From contig NHFT02000002.1 of NCBI GenBank assembly GCA_002170205.2, positions 48,946-92,731 of the forward strand: DNA of 43,786 bases. Direction: 5' to 3'. The translations under genes and the position numbers were made by a program. Every line of letters starts with the position of its first letter. Within the stretch, counting starts at the first letter, position 1. Source of the stretch: Candidatus Pelagibacter sp. TMED118 (GTDB taxonomy: Bacteria; Pseudomonadota; Alphaproteobacteria; Pelagibacterales; Pelagibacteraceae). Positions 1 through 8,123 of the stretch are shown here, piece by piece. Under the pieces are notes generated by a model. The model saw nothing but the letters and a program-made list of their open reading frames with translations. It searched no databases and was not told the DNA's origin.

Positions 1-49
1 ATACATCATTAATAAAAAAAATCCAAAATTTAAGGCAAGACAAAAGTAA
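1..49 (+). CDS. rpmJ: 50S ribosomal protein L36, 3' end only (partial)
   Basis: Reading from base 2, the frame encodes the last 15 residues YIINKKNPKFKARQK followed by TAA at 47-49. This matches the conserved C-terminus of the proteobacterial form of L36 (pattern VINKxNPRFKARQ). The rest of the gene lies upstream of the window. L36 is a small protein of the large ribosomal subunit. Only 3 nt separate its stop from the pntAA start, so pntAA may be read from the same transcript. The identification rests on a short but distinctive tail. Confidence 0.8.
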   Translation, partial: YIINKKNPKFKARQK

Positions 50-52
50 CAA

Positions 53-1138
53 ATGATTGTAGGAAGCGTTTCAGAAAATAAAGATTTTGAAAAAAGGATT
101 TCTATAACTCCCGAAATTGCAAAAAAATATATTTCAAATGGATTTGAAGTTATAGTTGAAAATAATATTGCATCCCATCTAGGTATTTCTGATGAAGAGT
201 TTTCGAAAGAAGGGTGCAAAATTGAAGATAGGGAAAATGTACTAAACAAGTCAGATATAATTTTACAACTAACCCTACCAGATGAAAAAAGTTCCAAACT
301 TTTAAGAGAAAATGCAATCTTAATTGGTAATTTTAGCTCTAATAATAACAAAGAAGCTATCCAAAAGATTTCAGAAAAAAAAATATCTATTTTTTCTATG
401 GAGCTTTTACCAAGAATTACCAGAGCACAATCAATGGATATATTATCATCTCAAGCAAATTTAGCTGGCTACAAAGCTGTAATTGACTCTTTTGCTTTAT
501 TTAAAAAGGCTATTCCAATGATGATGACTGCAGCAGGCACAATATCAGCCGCAAAAGTATTAGTAGTTGGAGCCGGGGTTGCTGGTCTTCAAGCAATTGC
601 CACAGCAAAAAGAATGGGAGCTATAGTATTTGCTACAGATGTTCGACTAGCATCAAAAGAACAAGTTGAAAGCTTAGGAGGTAAATTTTTAGTCGTAGAA
701 GGTGCTGAAAATTTGGAAACTGAAGGTGGATACGCAAAAGAAGCATCTGATGATTTTAAAAAAAAACAAGAAGAACTTTTGGCGGATACTTTAAAAAAAA
801 TTGATGTTGTAATTTGTACAGCTTTAATTCCTGGAAAAAAAGCGCCTAAAATTATAAATGAGGATATGATTAAAAATATGCAGTCTGGATCCATAATATA
901 CGATTTAGCAGCTTCACAGGGAGGAAATGCTGCATACACGGAATCTGACAAGGTTTTAGAGAAACATGGAGTTACAATTGTTGGAGAAAGCACTATATTA
1001 AATAAATTACCAACCTCTGCGTCAAACCTATATGCAAAAAATTTGTTTAATTTCGTATTAAATCTTTATGATAAAGAAAATAAAAAAATAGATATTAACA
1101 TGGAAGATGAAATTATTAATAAGACATTGGTAAAATAA
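53..1138 (+). CDS. pntAA: NAD(P) transhydrogenase subunit alpha part 1 (PntAA)
   Basis: Soluble NAD(H)-binding component (domain I) of the proton-translocating transhydrogenase, which uses the proton gradient to pass hydride from NADH to NADP+. The 361-residue protein has the AlaDH/PNT N-terminal fold, the loop with RAQ (residues 124-126) that contacts the partner nucleotide domain, and a Rossmann GAGVAG at 173-178. It has no membrane segments, as expected when the alpha subunit is split in two, an arrangement known in Rhodospirillum and other Alphaproteobacteria. It heads pntAA-pntAB-pntB, with one base between its stop and the next start. It begins 3 nt after rpmJ, leaving no room for its own promoter between them. 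Confidence 0.95.
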   Translation: MIVGSVSENKDFEKRISITPEIAKKYISNGFEVIVENNIASHLGISDEEFSKEGCKIEDRENVLNKSDIILQLTLPDEKSSKLLRENAILIGNFSSNNNKEAIQKISEKKISIFSMELLPRITRAQSMDILSSQANLAGYKAVIDSFALFKKAIPMMMTAAGTISAAKVLVVGAGVAGLQAIATAKRMGAIVFATDVRLASKEQVESLGGKFLVVEGAENLETEGGYAKEASDDFKKKQEELLADTLKKIDVVICTALIPGKKAPKIINEDMIKNMQSGSIIYDLAASQGGNAAYTESDKVLEKHGVTIVGESTILNKLPTSASNLYAKNLFNFVLNLYDKENKKIDINMEDEIINKTLVK

Positions 1139-1139
1139 T

Positions 1140-1448
1140 ATGGAAATAGATCCTTTTATATTTAGACTAAGTATATTTATATTGTCAATTTTTGTAGGTT
1201 ATTATGTTGTTTGGAGCGTAACACCTTCCTTACATACACCTTTAATGTCAGTGACAAATGCTATTTCCTCTGTAATCATTGTAGGAGCAATAATAGCATC
1301 CTTGGCTGGAATTAATACTAATGTTTTTGAAATTTCAAATATTTTTGGTTTTTTAGCTATTGTCCTTGCTGCTATAAATATTTTTGGAGGTTTTCTTGTG
1401 ACGCAAAGAATGCTTGCAATGTATAAAAAGAAAAAGAAAGATAAATAA
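1140..1448 (+). CDS. pntAB: NAD(P) transhydrogenase subunit alpha part 2 (PntAB)
   Basis: Small inner-membrane subunit (102 residues) supplying the alpha-chain share of the transmembrane domain II. Three hydrophobic helices are visible (about residues 8-28, 38-57 and 65-88), followed by a short lysine-rich cytoplasmic tail. Its TAA stop overlaps the pntB ATG by one base, implying translational coupling and 1:1 production with PntB. Length and order fit the split transhydrogenase of Alphaproteobacteria. Confidence 0.93.
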   Translation: MEIDPFIFRLSIFILSIFVGYYVVWSVTPSLHTPLMSVTNAISSVIIVGAIIASLAGINTNVFEISNIFGFLAIVLAAINIFGGFLVTQRMLAMYKKKKKDK

Positions 1449-2842
1449 TGTCAGCAAATATATTGGCAATTTTTTATTTAATTTCTGGTGTGCTATTTAT
1501 ATTAGCACTCAGAGGCTTATCCTCACCTGAGACTTCTAGAAGAGGTAATTTTTTTGGAATAATTGGAATGGCAATTGCAATTGGGGTAACAATTTTATCA
1601 ATAGGAAATTTCTCAGCTGGGTTTATTTATTTAGTAGTATTCCTTTTAATCGGTGGGTCAATAGGAGCATTTATAGCTTTTAAAATACCAATGACTGCAA
1701 TGCCTGAATTAGTAGCTGGATTTCATAGTTTAGTAGGCTTAGCAGCGGTGTTTGTTGCAATCTCTGCTTTTTTAAATCCTGACATATTTAATTTAGGGTC
1801 CCCAGGAAGTATAAAAGTTGCAAGTTTAATTGAGATGTCATTAGGCGCAGCAATCGGAGCAATAACTTTTACAGGCTCAATTATTGCATTCTTAAAACTT
1901 AGAGGCATAATGTCAGGTGCGCCTATAACGTTTTTTGGCCAACATTATTTAAATTTACTACTCGGTCTATCTTTAGTCGGTCTAATATATTTTTTATGTA
2001 TAAATCAGAAAAGCGAATTATTTTGGACAATAATTCTTGTATCTTTCATAGTTGGGGTTCTTTTGATTATACCAATAGGTGGAGCTGACATGCCAGTTGT
2101 AATTTCTATGTTAAATTCATATTCTGGTTGGGCTGCCGCAGGAATAGGTTTTACATTAGAAAATAGTGCTTTGATAATCACAGGAGCACTTGTTGGGTCT
2201 TCTGGTGCAATTCTCTCTTATATAATGTGCAAAGGAATGAATAGATCTTTTTTCAATGTTATACTTGGCGGTTGGGGAGCTTCAGATGAAACTGGAAAAA
2301 CTACCTCAAAAGAACAAAAACCTGTAAAAAATGGAAATGCAGATGATGCAGCATTTTTAATGAAAAATGCTTCATCAGTAATTATTGTTCCTGGTTATGG
2401 AATGGCTGTAGCACAAGCACAACATGCATTAAGAGAAATGGTAGATTCATTAAAAAAAAATGGTGTTAAGGTAACATATGCAATTCATCCTGTTGCTGGA
2501 CGTATGCCAGGACATATGAATGTTTTATTGGCAGAAGCAAATGTACCTTATGATGAGGTTTTTGAGCTTGAAGAAATAAATAATGATTTCGCAAACTGTG
2601 ACGTTGCATACGTTATAGGTGCTAATGATGTTACAAACCCGGTAGCTAAATCAGACCCACAAAGCCCAATTTATGGTATGCCAATATTAGATGTGGAAAA
2701 AAGTAAATCAGTTTTATTTGTTAAAAGAAGCTTATCACCAGGTTACGCTGGAATTGATAATGATTTATTCTATAGAGATAATACTTTAATGCTTTTTGCT
2801 GATGCAAAAAAAATGACTGAAGATATTATTAAAAATCTTTAA
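1448..2842 (+). CDS. pntB: NAD(P) transhydrogenase subunit beta (PntB)
   Basis: Integral-membrane and NADP(H)-binding subunit, 464 residues. Many hydrophobic helices fill about residues 1-270 (domain II, proton channel). A cytoplasmic domain III follows, with the NADP-binding motif PGYGMAVAQAQ near residue 315 and the downstream GANDVTNPVA and YAGIDN motifs typical of the family. With PntAA and PntAB it forms the complex that makes NADPH from NADH using the proton motive force. The gene ends 15 bp before the 3' end of the convergent initiator tRNA gene, and I see no hairpin terminator in that gap. Confidence 0.96.
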   Translation: MSANILAIFYLISGVLFILALRGLSSPETSRRGNFFGIIGMAIAIGVTILSIGNFSAGFIYLVVFLLIGGSIGAFIAFKIPMTAMPELVAGFHSLVGLAAVFVAISAFLNPDIFNLGSPGSIKVASLIEMSLGAAIGAITFTGSIIAFLKLRGIMSGAPITFFGQHYLNLLLGLSLVGLIYFLCINQKSELFWTIILVSFIVGVLLIIPIGGADMPVVISMLNSYSGWAAAGIGFTLENSALIITGALVGSSGAILSYIMCKGMNRSFFNVILGGWGASDETGKTTSKEQKPVKNGNADDAAFLMKNASSVIIVPGYGMAVAQAQHALREMVDSLKKNGVKVTYAIHPVAGRMPGHMNVLLAEANVPYDEVFELEEINNDFANCDVAYVIGANDVTNPVAKSDPQSPIYGMPILDVEKSKSVLFVKRSLSPGYAGIDNDLFYRDNTLMLFADAKKMTEDIIKNL

Positions 2843-2857
2843 ACTTTTATTTTAATT

Positions 2858-2934
2858 TGGTTGCGGGGGACGGATTTGAACCGCCGACCTCAAGGTTATG
2901 AGCCTTGCGAGCTACCAGGCTGCTCCACCCCGCG
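2858..2934 (-). tRNA. Initiator tRNA-fMet (CAT anticodon)
   Basis: A 77-nt cloverleaf read on the minus strand, with acceptor CGCGGGG pairing with CCCCGC, a C1:A72 mismatch (the hallmark of bacterial initiators), anticodon CAT and an encoded 3' ACCA. The anticodon stem is CAAGG/CCTTG, so the usual three consecutive G:C pairs of initiators are here A:U, G:C, G:C; relaxed versions of this rule are known in some Alphaproteobacteria. It begins 4 nt after the rpsU stop and is very probably cut out of the rpsU transcript by RNase P. Confidence 0.97.
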
Positions 2935-2938
2935 ATAA

Positions 2939-3133
2939 TTAAATCCTATTTTTAAGCTTTCTTAGCTTTTTTACTCTTTTAATGTTTTCTTGAAGAATTC
3001 TTTTTTTTTTTTCTGATGGTTTTTCGTAATTATTTTTTAGTTTAATTATTTTAAAAAAACCATCCCTTTGTAGTTTTCTTTTTAAAACCCTCAAAGCTTG
3101 CTCAACATTATTATCTTTAACTTCTATTTTAAT
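2939..3133 (-). CDS. rpsU: 30S ribosomal protein S21, probable ATT start
   Basis: S21 sits near the 3' end of 16S rRNA on the small subunit and takes part in mRNA initiation. The core DNNVEQALRVLKRKLQRDGFF and the YEKPSEKKKR segment match alphaproteobacterial S21. No ATG or GTG is available before an upstream in-frame TGA. The only conventional start, a TTG at 3145, overlaps the GGAGG ribosome-binding site itself. Aligning to the family consensus (M-x-V-x-V-x-D-N-N-V) places the first residue at ATT 3133-3131, 5 nt after GGAGG, giving 64 residues. The product is very basic. It is the last protein gene of the minus-strand run and lies just before the initiator tRNA. Confidence 0.88.
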   Translation of the reverse strand: MKIEVKDNNVEQALRVLKRKLQRDGFFKIIKLKNNYEKPSEKKKRILQENIKRVKKLRKLKNRI

Positions 3134-3138
3134 AATTT

Positions 3139-3143
3139 CCTCC
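3139..3143 (-). promoter_or_regulatory. Strong GGAGG Shine-Dalgarno that sets the rpsU start
   Basis: On the minus strand GGAGG lies 5 nt before the ATT at 3133-3131 and is one of the few full Shine-Dalgarno sites in this window, where most starts have none because genes overlap. Its spacing decides against the TTG at 3145 and supports ATT initiation. Since S21 helps position the anti-Shine-Dalgarno, a strong site plus a weak start codon on its own mRNA suggests feedback control (inference). Confidence 0.65.
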
Positions 3144-3198
3144 AAAAAAACGACTAAGTATCACTTTAAGAATAATTTGTCTATTAATATTCTGCAAT

Positions 3199-3759
3199 TT
3201 AGTTATTTTTATCTTTAATTTTTTTTTCTCTTATTAGTCTTTTCTCAGCTTTTTCTATTGCGTTAAGAAGATCTTTTTGAGAAAACAATCCCATAGCAAC
3301 AGGGTCTTTAGAATTTAAACTATTGTAGTTCCAATAATTTTTGTTTCTAATTGAAGAGACTGAATTTTTTGTAATCCCAACAAGTTTAGCTATTTGAGAG
3401 TCCTTAAGTATTGAATGTTGTTTTAATAACCATAATGCAGCATCAGGTTTATCTTGTCTTTTAGATAAAGGTATATATCTTTTTATCTTCTTTTCAACAG
3501 GCTCGATATTTAGTTCATTATTTTTAAGTTCTAATGGTCTATGTTCATCATTTGAACATAGATTAATTTCCTCTCTTGTTAATTGTCCTGACATTATTGG
3601 ATTATAAGCAACAATACCTTTGCCCACCTCCCCATCTGCTATACCTTGAATTTCAACTTCATGCATTTTGCAAAAATTTGCAATTTGTTTAAATGTAAGA
3701 GTTGTATTCTCTACAAGCCACAAAGCAGTGGCCATAGGCATTAAAGGTGTCTTCGACAT
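3199..3759 (-). CDS. trcR: Cell cycle transcriptional regulator TrcR (DUF1013 family)
   Basis: 186 residues matching the alphaproteobacteria-specific DUF1013 family. The N-terminal block with LMPMATALWLVENT and the VEIQGIADGEVGKGI segment are typical. A second region (about residues 100-140, including DAALWLLKQH and DSQIAKLVGITKNSV) looks like a helix-turn-helix. In Caulobacter-type bacteria the family is tied to cell-cycle transcription; its role in a streamlined marine cell is not known to me. Its ATG overlaps the rpmE stop by one base (TAATG), so it is translationally coupled to L31. A 65-bp gap to the rpsU start follows, the largest in this part of the run and possibly the site of an extra rpsU promoter. 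Confidence 0.85.
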   Translation of the reverse strand: MSKTPLMPMATALWLVENTTLTFKQIANFCKMHEVEIQGIADGEVGKGIVAYNPIMSGQLTREEINLCSNDEHRPLELKNNELNIEPVEKKIKRYIPLSKRQDKPDAALWLLKQHSILKDSQIAKLVGITKNSVSSIRNKNYWNYNSLNSKDPVAMGLFSQKDLLNAIEKAEKRLIREKKIKDKNN

Positions 3760-3986
3760 TATTTGTTCTCTGATCTAAAATTTTTGAATTTTTTGTTAAA
3801 CTTACTCACTCTACCTTTGTCTAAAAGTTTCTGTTTGCCACCTGTCCACGCGGAGTGTGATTTTGGGTCTATTTCAAGTTTTAGAATATCTCCTTCAGAA
3901 CCCCAAGTTGACATAGTTTCGAACTGTGTACCATCTGTCATTTCGACTTTTATTTTGTGATAGTTTGGATGTAGGTTTTTTTTCAT
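3759..3986 (-). CDS. rpmE: 50S ribosomal protein L31
   Basis: 75 residues beginning [19 protein letters not shown], with the central HSAWTGGKQ motif and a basic C-terminal tail as in L31. There are no cysteines, so this is the zinc-independent (C-minus) form. It is a large-subunit protein contributing to an intersubunit bridge. It lies between suhB (35 bp upstream) and trcR (1-base overlap). Confidence 0.95.
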   Translation of the reverse strand: MKKNLHPNYHKIKVEMTDGTQFETMSTWGSEGDILKLEIDPKSHSAWTGGKQKLLDKGRVSKFNKKFKNFRSENK

Positions 3987-4021
3987 AACGGGTCTTATAG
4001 CAAAAGTATTAATAAAAACAA

Positions 4022-4762
4022 TTAAAACTTATCAAGTCTATTTACTAATTTTTTATGTATATTATCGCTACTTGCCAGAATATCCATTTTATTGTGAGTT
4101 GACAAATCTACTTCATTAATAATTCCTCCAGACTCTTTTACTATAATTATACCAGCTGCAATATCCCAGATATTTAAATTTTTTTGAAAATATCCATCAA
4201 ATCTTCCACATCCAACATAAGCTAAATCTAAAGCAGCGCTACCAGTAATCCTTAAATTTATATCATTTATTTCTTTAAACTTTGCATTTGAAGAAAATAA
4301 ACAGTCCTCTAAATTTTTTTTTTTTGATACCTTCATACGGTGATTGTTATAATATGAACCATTATTTTTTTCTGCATAAAAAATTTCATTTTTAATAGGA
4401 TCAAAAATAACTCCAGACACAATTTCATTTTTAGATTGAAGAGCAATAGAAATACAAAAATGTGGTATACCATGCAAAAAGTTATTTGTGCCATCAATTG
4501 GATCAATTATCCAAATATTTTCATTATTACCTTTAATTAGTACTCCCGCTTCCTCAGAAATAATTGAAAAATTTTTTTTAAATTTAGTTAATTCATTTAT
4601 AATAACTTTTTCGACGTTTCTATCCGAATTGGTCACAAAATCATTAGGTCCCTTTTTAGATACTTGTAAATTCTCAATCTCACCAAAATCTCTTATTAAG
4701 ATTTTTGAAGCTTTTTCTGAAGCCTTTATCATCATATTTAACTCTGCAGAAATAGAATTCAT
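4022..4762 (-). CDS. suhB: Inositol monophosphatase family protein (SuhB-like)
   Basis: 246-residue Mg2+-dependent phosphatase of the IMPase superfamily. Metal-binding residues are visible: E70-E71 in the SEEAG block, D87 and D90 in IDPIDGT, and D200 in NIWDIAAG. In vitro the family hydrolyses inositol-1-phosphate and related sugar phosphates; E. coli SuhB also acts in rRNA transcription antitermination and ribosome assembly. Its start directly abuts the efp stop with no intervening base. With efp, rpmE and rpsU as neighbours, a ribosome-related role is plausible but inferred. At 246 residues it is somewhat shorter than E. coli SuhB (267). Confidence 0.88.
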   Translation of the reverse strand: MNSISAELNMMIKASEKASKILIRDFGEIENLQVSKKGPNDFVTNSDRNVEKVIINELTKFKKNFSIISEEAGVLIKGNNENIWIIDPIDGTNNFLHGIPHFCISIALQSKNEIVSGVIFDPIKNEIFYAEKNNGSYYNNHRMKVSKKKNLEDCLFSSNAKFKEINDINLRITGSAALDLAYVGCGRFDGYFQKNLNIWDIAAGIIIVKESGGIINEVDLSTHNKMDILASSDNIHKKLVNRLDKF

Positions 4763-5323
4763 TTAAATTTTTTTAATATATTCAAGATTGTTAGAATTAA
4801 AAATAATCTTATCTCCAGGTCCTACAAAAGGTGGTACTTGAACTTTTATTCCATTTTTTAAAATTGCAGGTTTATAAGATGATGATACTGTCTGTCCTTT
4901 AACTACGGCCTCCGTTTCCAATACTTCAGAACTAATTTGTTTTGGAAGCTGGATTGAGATGGGCTTTTCATCAAAAAAATTTATAATTACCTCCAGATTT
5001 TCTGAAAGCATTTGAGATTTATTGCCTATTAATTTTTCATTGATTTCTATTTGCTCATAATTCTGCGAATTCATGAAGAAAAATCTATCTTTCTCAGCAT
5101 ATATGTATGTAAATTTTAATTCCTCTACTAAAGCTTTCTCAATACTTTCGCTAGATCTAAATCTCTCATTTAATTTAGTTCCATTATTAACACTTTTCAT
5201 CTCAACCTGGTTAAATGCACCACCTTTACCGGGCTTTACATGTTGTGTTTTTAAAACTTCCCAAAGATCATTTCTATATTTTAATAACATTCCAACTTTT
5301 ATCTCGTTTACACTAATTTTCAT
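4763..5323 (-). CDS. efp: Translation elongation factor P
   Basis: 186 residues with the three-domain EF-P layout. EF-P binds near the ribosomal E site and relieves stalling at polyproline. The domain I loop PGKGGAF carries Lys33 at the position that is beta-lysylated in many proteobacteria; no modification gene (epmA, epmB) is present in this window, so its state is unknown. The C-terminal oligonucleotide-binding domain ends with VPPFVGPGDKIIF. The start overlaps the thiE stop by 4 nt (ATGA), indicating coupling to the genes upstream. Confidence 0.96.
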   Translation of the reverse strand: MKISVNEIKVGMLLKYRNDLWEVLKTQHVKPGKGGAFNQVEMKSVNNGTKLNERFRSSESIEKALVEELKFTYIYAEKDRFFFMNSQNYEQIEINEKLIGNKSQMLSENLEVIINFFDEKPISIQLPKQISSEVLETEAVVKGQTVSSSYKPAILKNGIKVQVPPFVGPGDKIIFNSNNLEYIKKI

Positions 5324-5937
5324 ATTTTCATATTTTTGACTGCTTTAACCGGATTTAATTTTTTATTTTCCCAAATGTAACCGGACATAGCTAAGAAATC
5401 AGCATTATGCAACAACAGTTTTTTATAATTTTTCTCATTTATACCTCCAATAACCACTATTGGAATATTGGATATTTTTTTTATTAATCCCAAAAACCTC
5501 AAAGAAGTTCTAAATTTTATCTTTTTTGTATTTGAATTAAAAAATGAACCAATAGCTATATAATCTGCCTTTTGAGCTAAAGCCTGTTTGACTAATTTGA
5601 TTGAGTTATGACAGGTAACTCCTAAAATATTTTTATTAATAATTTTTCTTGCTTTACTAAAATTCATATCATTTTGACCAATATGACATCCGTCAGCACC
5701 GATTTTTTTCACTAACGTCGGTCTATCATTTATTATAAATTTAACATTGTATTTTTTACAAACTTTATTTACTCTTTTTCCAATAGAAATAATTTTTTTT
5801 TCACTTACCTTTTTTAATCTAAGTTGAAAAAAAGCTATTTTTCCAGTTTTGAATATTTGATTTAAATCTCCATAAAATTTATTTTCGATAATATGTTGAG
5901 GTGAAATTAAATAAATAAATTTTTTATTTCTGTTCAA
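5320..5937 (-). CDS. thiE: Thiamine phosphate synthase (ThiE family)
   Basis: TIM-barrel enzyme joining HMP-diphosphate and thiazole phosphate to thiamine monophosphate. Family motifs are present: FQLRLKK, the diphosphate-contacting INDRP, GADGCHIGQNDM, GVTCH, YIAIGSFFNSNTK and VIGGI. The frame is open back to a TTG at 5967, but translation more likely starts at TTG 5937, just before NRNKKFIYLISP, overlapping the end of fba by 14 nt; there is no ATG before the conserved region. It overlaps efp by 4 nt. Placement between aldolase and efp is operon packing rather than pathway linkage. No TPP riboswitch is visible upstream. Confidence 0.85.
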   Translation of the reverse strand: MNRNKKFIYLISPQHIIENKFYGDLNQIFKTGKIAFFQLRLKKVSEKKIISIGKRVNKVCKKYNVKFIINDRPTLVKKIGADGCHIGQNDMNFSKARKIINKNILGVTCHNSIKLVKQALAQKADYIAIGSFFNSNTKKIKFRTSLRFLGLIKKISNIPIVVIGGINEKNYKKLLLHNADFLAMSGYIWENKKLNPVKAVKNMKI

Positions 5938-6931
5938 GAGATGCGTCCCAGTTCCCTGTTGAAGCAAGTGAACACATTTCCACTCTGTGATTGAACACTT
6001 TTTGGGTACCCTGAATATCTTCTATATTATTTGACCAATATTTTAGAGCGTTTTGTTGTAATGCTCTGCCATAAGAGAAGCTCATAATAAAATTTGTAGA
6101 ATTTAGCTTATTTATAACATTTAGATTTTCAGTAGCACCTTTTTCAGTTTGACCACCAGACAAAAAAGTGATCCCAGGCACCTGTTCAGGAACAGAATTT
6201 TTTAAACATTTAATCGTTAATTTTGCTGTTTCCTCTGAAGTTAATTCAATTTTTGACATGTTACCTGGCAATATCATGTTTGGTTTAAGTATTATGCCTG
6301 ATAGATCTACTTTATTCAGAAGCAGTTCTTTGAAGCATTCATCCAAGACTTTTGAAGTACAATCAAAACACGTTTTCTCGGAATGATTTCCCTCCATTAA
6401 GACCTCTGGCTCTACAATAGGGACCATTCCAGATTCTTGTACTAGTGATGCATATCTTGCGAGGGCATGAGCATTAGATTTAATGGCTAAATTACTTGGG
6501 CATCCCTCAGATATACTATAAACACCTCTCCATTTTGTGAATCTTGCCCCTAAATTATAAAATTCTTTTAATCTTTCCCTTAATCCATCAAGTCCTTCTG
6601 TAATTTTCTCGTTATTTGAACCTGCTAAATTTTTTGCACCAGTGTCGACTTTTATTCCAGGAACAGATCCAAATTTCTCTATTATATCTGGTATTGATTG
6701 ACCATTAAACTCCTGTTTAATTGTTTCTTCATATAAAATTACCCCACCTATACCAGTTCTCATTTTTTCTGATGTAAACAAAGCATGTCTAAATTTAAGT
6801 CTATTTTCTTTTGAAGATTGAACATTTACGTCGTCTAATCTTTTGGTCATAGTTCCGGTGCTCTCATCCGCAGCAAGTATACCTTTGCCAGGTGATAAAA
6901 TTTTCATAACTAGTGAATTTAATTCAGACAT
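5924..6931 (-). CDS. fba: Fructose-bisphosphate aldolase, class I
   Basis: 335-residue Schiff-base aldolase interconverting fructose-1,6-bisphosphate with DHAP and glyceraldehyde-3-phosphate. The N-terminal GKGILAADESTGT, FTKWR (Lys133) and the Schiff-base lysine in IILKPNM (Lys216) are all present, along with the FLSGGQ motif. It is the animal/plant-type metal-independent enzyme, not the Zn-dependent class II enzyme common in bacteria, which would spare zinc. The start overlaps the pgk stop by one base (TAATG). It belongs to the tkt-gap-pgk-fba set. Confidence 0.96.
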   Translation of the reverse strand: MSELNSLVMKILSPGKGILAADESTGTMTKRLDDVNVQSSKENRLKFRHALFTSEKMRTGIGGVILYEETIKQEFNGQSIPDIIEKFGSVPGIKVDTGAKNLAGSNNEKITEGLDGLRERLKEFYNLGARFTKWRGVYSISEGCPSNLAIKSNAHALARYASLVQESGMVPIVEPEVLMEGNHSEKTCFDCTSKVLDECFKELLLNKVDLSGIILKPNMILPGNMSKIELTSEETAKLTIKCLKNSVPEQVPGITFLSGGQTEKGATENLNVINKLNSTNFIMSFSYGRALQQNALKYWSNNIEDIQGTQKVFNHRVEMCSLASTGNWDASLEQK

Positions 6932-8112
6932 TAATCAAGTGCTTTTATACCAGGTAATTTTATTCCTTCAAGATATTCCAAAAAAGCTCCACCTGCAGTT
7001 GAAACAAAATTAAAGTTTTTCAATAACTTTTTTTTATTTATTACCGCTACAGTATCCCCTCCACCAACTACAGAAAATAACTTTTTAGCTTTTGACCTTG
7101 ATGAAATTATTTTAGCAATCGCTTCACTTCCATTTGAAAAATTTGGATTTTCAAAATATCCAGCGGGTCCATTCCATAAAACAGTTTTAGATTTATTAAT
7201 TATTGTCTCTATAGATGATACAGACTTGTTTCCAATATCTAAAATAATATCTTTTTCACTTATTTCTGATATATTCTTATTTTCTGAAGTGCTTTCAAAA
7301 TTATTACCAACCTTAACGTCCTTAGGTAATACAATTTTACAATTATATTTAATTGACAAGTTAAAAATTCTTTTAATTATATTATTTACATTTTTTTCGT
7401 AAATTGATTTACCTATCTCCTTGTTATTAAATTTAAAAAAATTATTTGCCATACCACCAATAACAACAATATTATCAAATTTTGGTATCAAATTTTCGAT
7501 AATTTTAATTTTAGATGATATTTTTGAACCACCTATAATGCAAGTTATTGGCTTAGTAATATTTGTAGTAATTTTTTTTAACGCATTAACCTCTTCTTCG
7601 AATAGCAACCCCGCATATGAATCTATAAATTTTGTTATTGCCACAACTGAGGCATGTTTTCTGTGAGAACATGAAAAAGCTTCATTGACGTAAAAGTCCC
7701 CTAATTTAGAAATTCTTTCTGCAAAAAAAGAATCGTTTTTTTCCTCTTCTGGATAAAACCTAATATTTTCAAGCATGAGAATATTATTATTGAATTTTTT
7801 TTTAATTGTGGGCCTATCTAACTTTAAAACATTATCATAAATTAATTCTATCTCTCTATTAATTTTTATTTCTAAACACTTTGCGACCGGCATTAAAGAT
7901 AATTTTTTTATTTTTTGACCATTGGGTCTGCCGATATGTGAAACTATAATTATCTTTGCTCCTTTTTTAAGAAGAAGATTTAAGCTTTCTACAATTTTAT
8001 CAATTCTAGTAGTATCTACTATTTTGTTATTTACCAAAGGAACATTCAGGTCCAATCTTATCAAAACTATTTTATTTTTAACTTTACCTAAAAGTTTTAA
8101 GAAGGATTTCAT
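6931..8112 (-). CDS. pgk: Phosphoglycerate kinase
   Basis: Transfers phosphate between 1,3-bisphosphoglycerate and ADP, reversible and here possibly used gluconeogenically. The N-terminal substrate-binding motif RLDLNVPL, SHIGRPNG, CIIGGSK, the nucleotide-binding VLWNGPAGYFE and the C-terminal GGGDTVAVI match the family; length (393) is typical. A TTG precedes the ATG directly (8115), but ATG 8112 is preferred. The gap stop lies 11 nt upstream of this start. Confidence 0.97.
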   Translation of the reverse strand: MKSFLKLLGKVKNKIVLIRLDLNVPLVNNKIVDTTRIDKIVESLNLLLKKGAKIIIVSHIGRPNGQKIKKLSLMPVAKCLEIKINREIELIYDNVLKLDRPTIKKKFNNNILMLENIRFYPEEEKNDSFFAERISKLGDFYVNEAFSCSHRKHASVVAITKFIDSYAGLLFEEEVNALKKITTNITKPITCIIGGSKISSKIKIIENLIPKFDNIVVIGGMANNFFKFNNKEIGKSIYEKNVNNIIKRIFNLSIKYNCKIVLPKDVKVGNNFESTSENKNISEISEKDIILDIGNKSVSSIETIINKSKTVLWNGPAGYFENPNFSNGSEAIAKIISSRSKAKKLFSVVGGGDTVAVINKKKLLKNFNFVSTAGGAFLEYLEGIKLPGIKALD

Positions 8113-8123
8113 CAATGAAAAAA

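Noticed and set aside
3143..3145. TTG as the rpsU start
   Set aside because: It overlaps the GGAGG ribosome-binding site and would add four residues absent from the S21 family.
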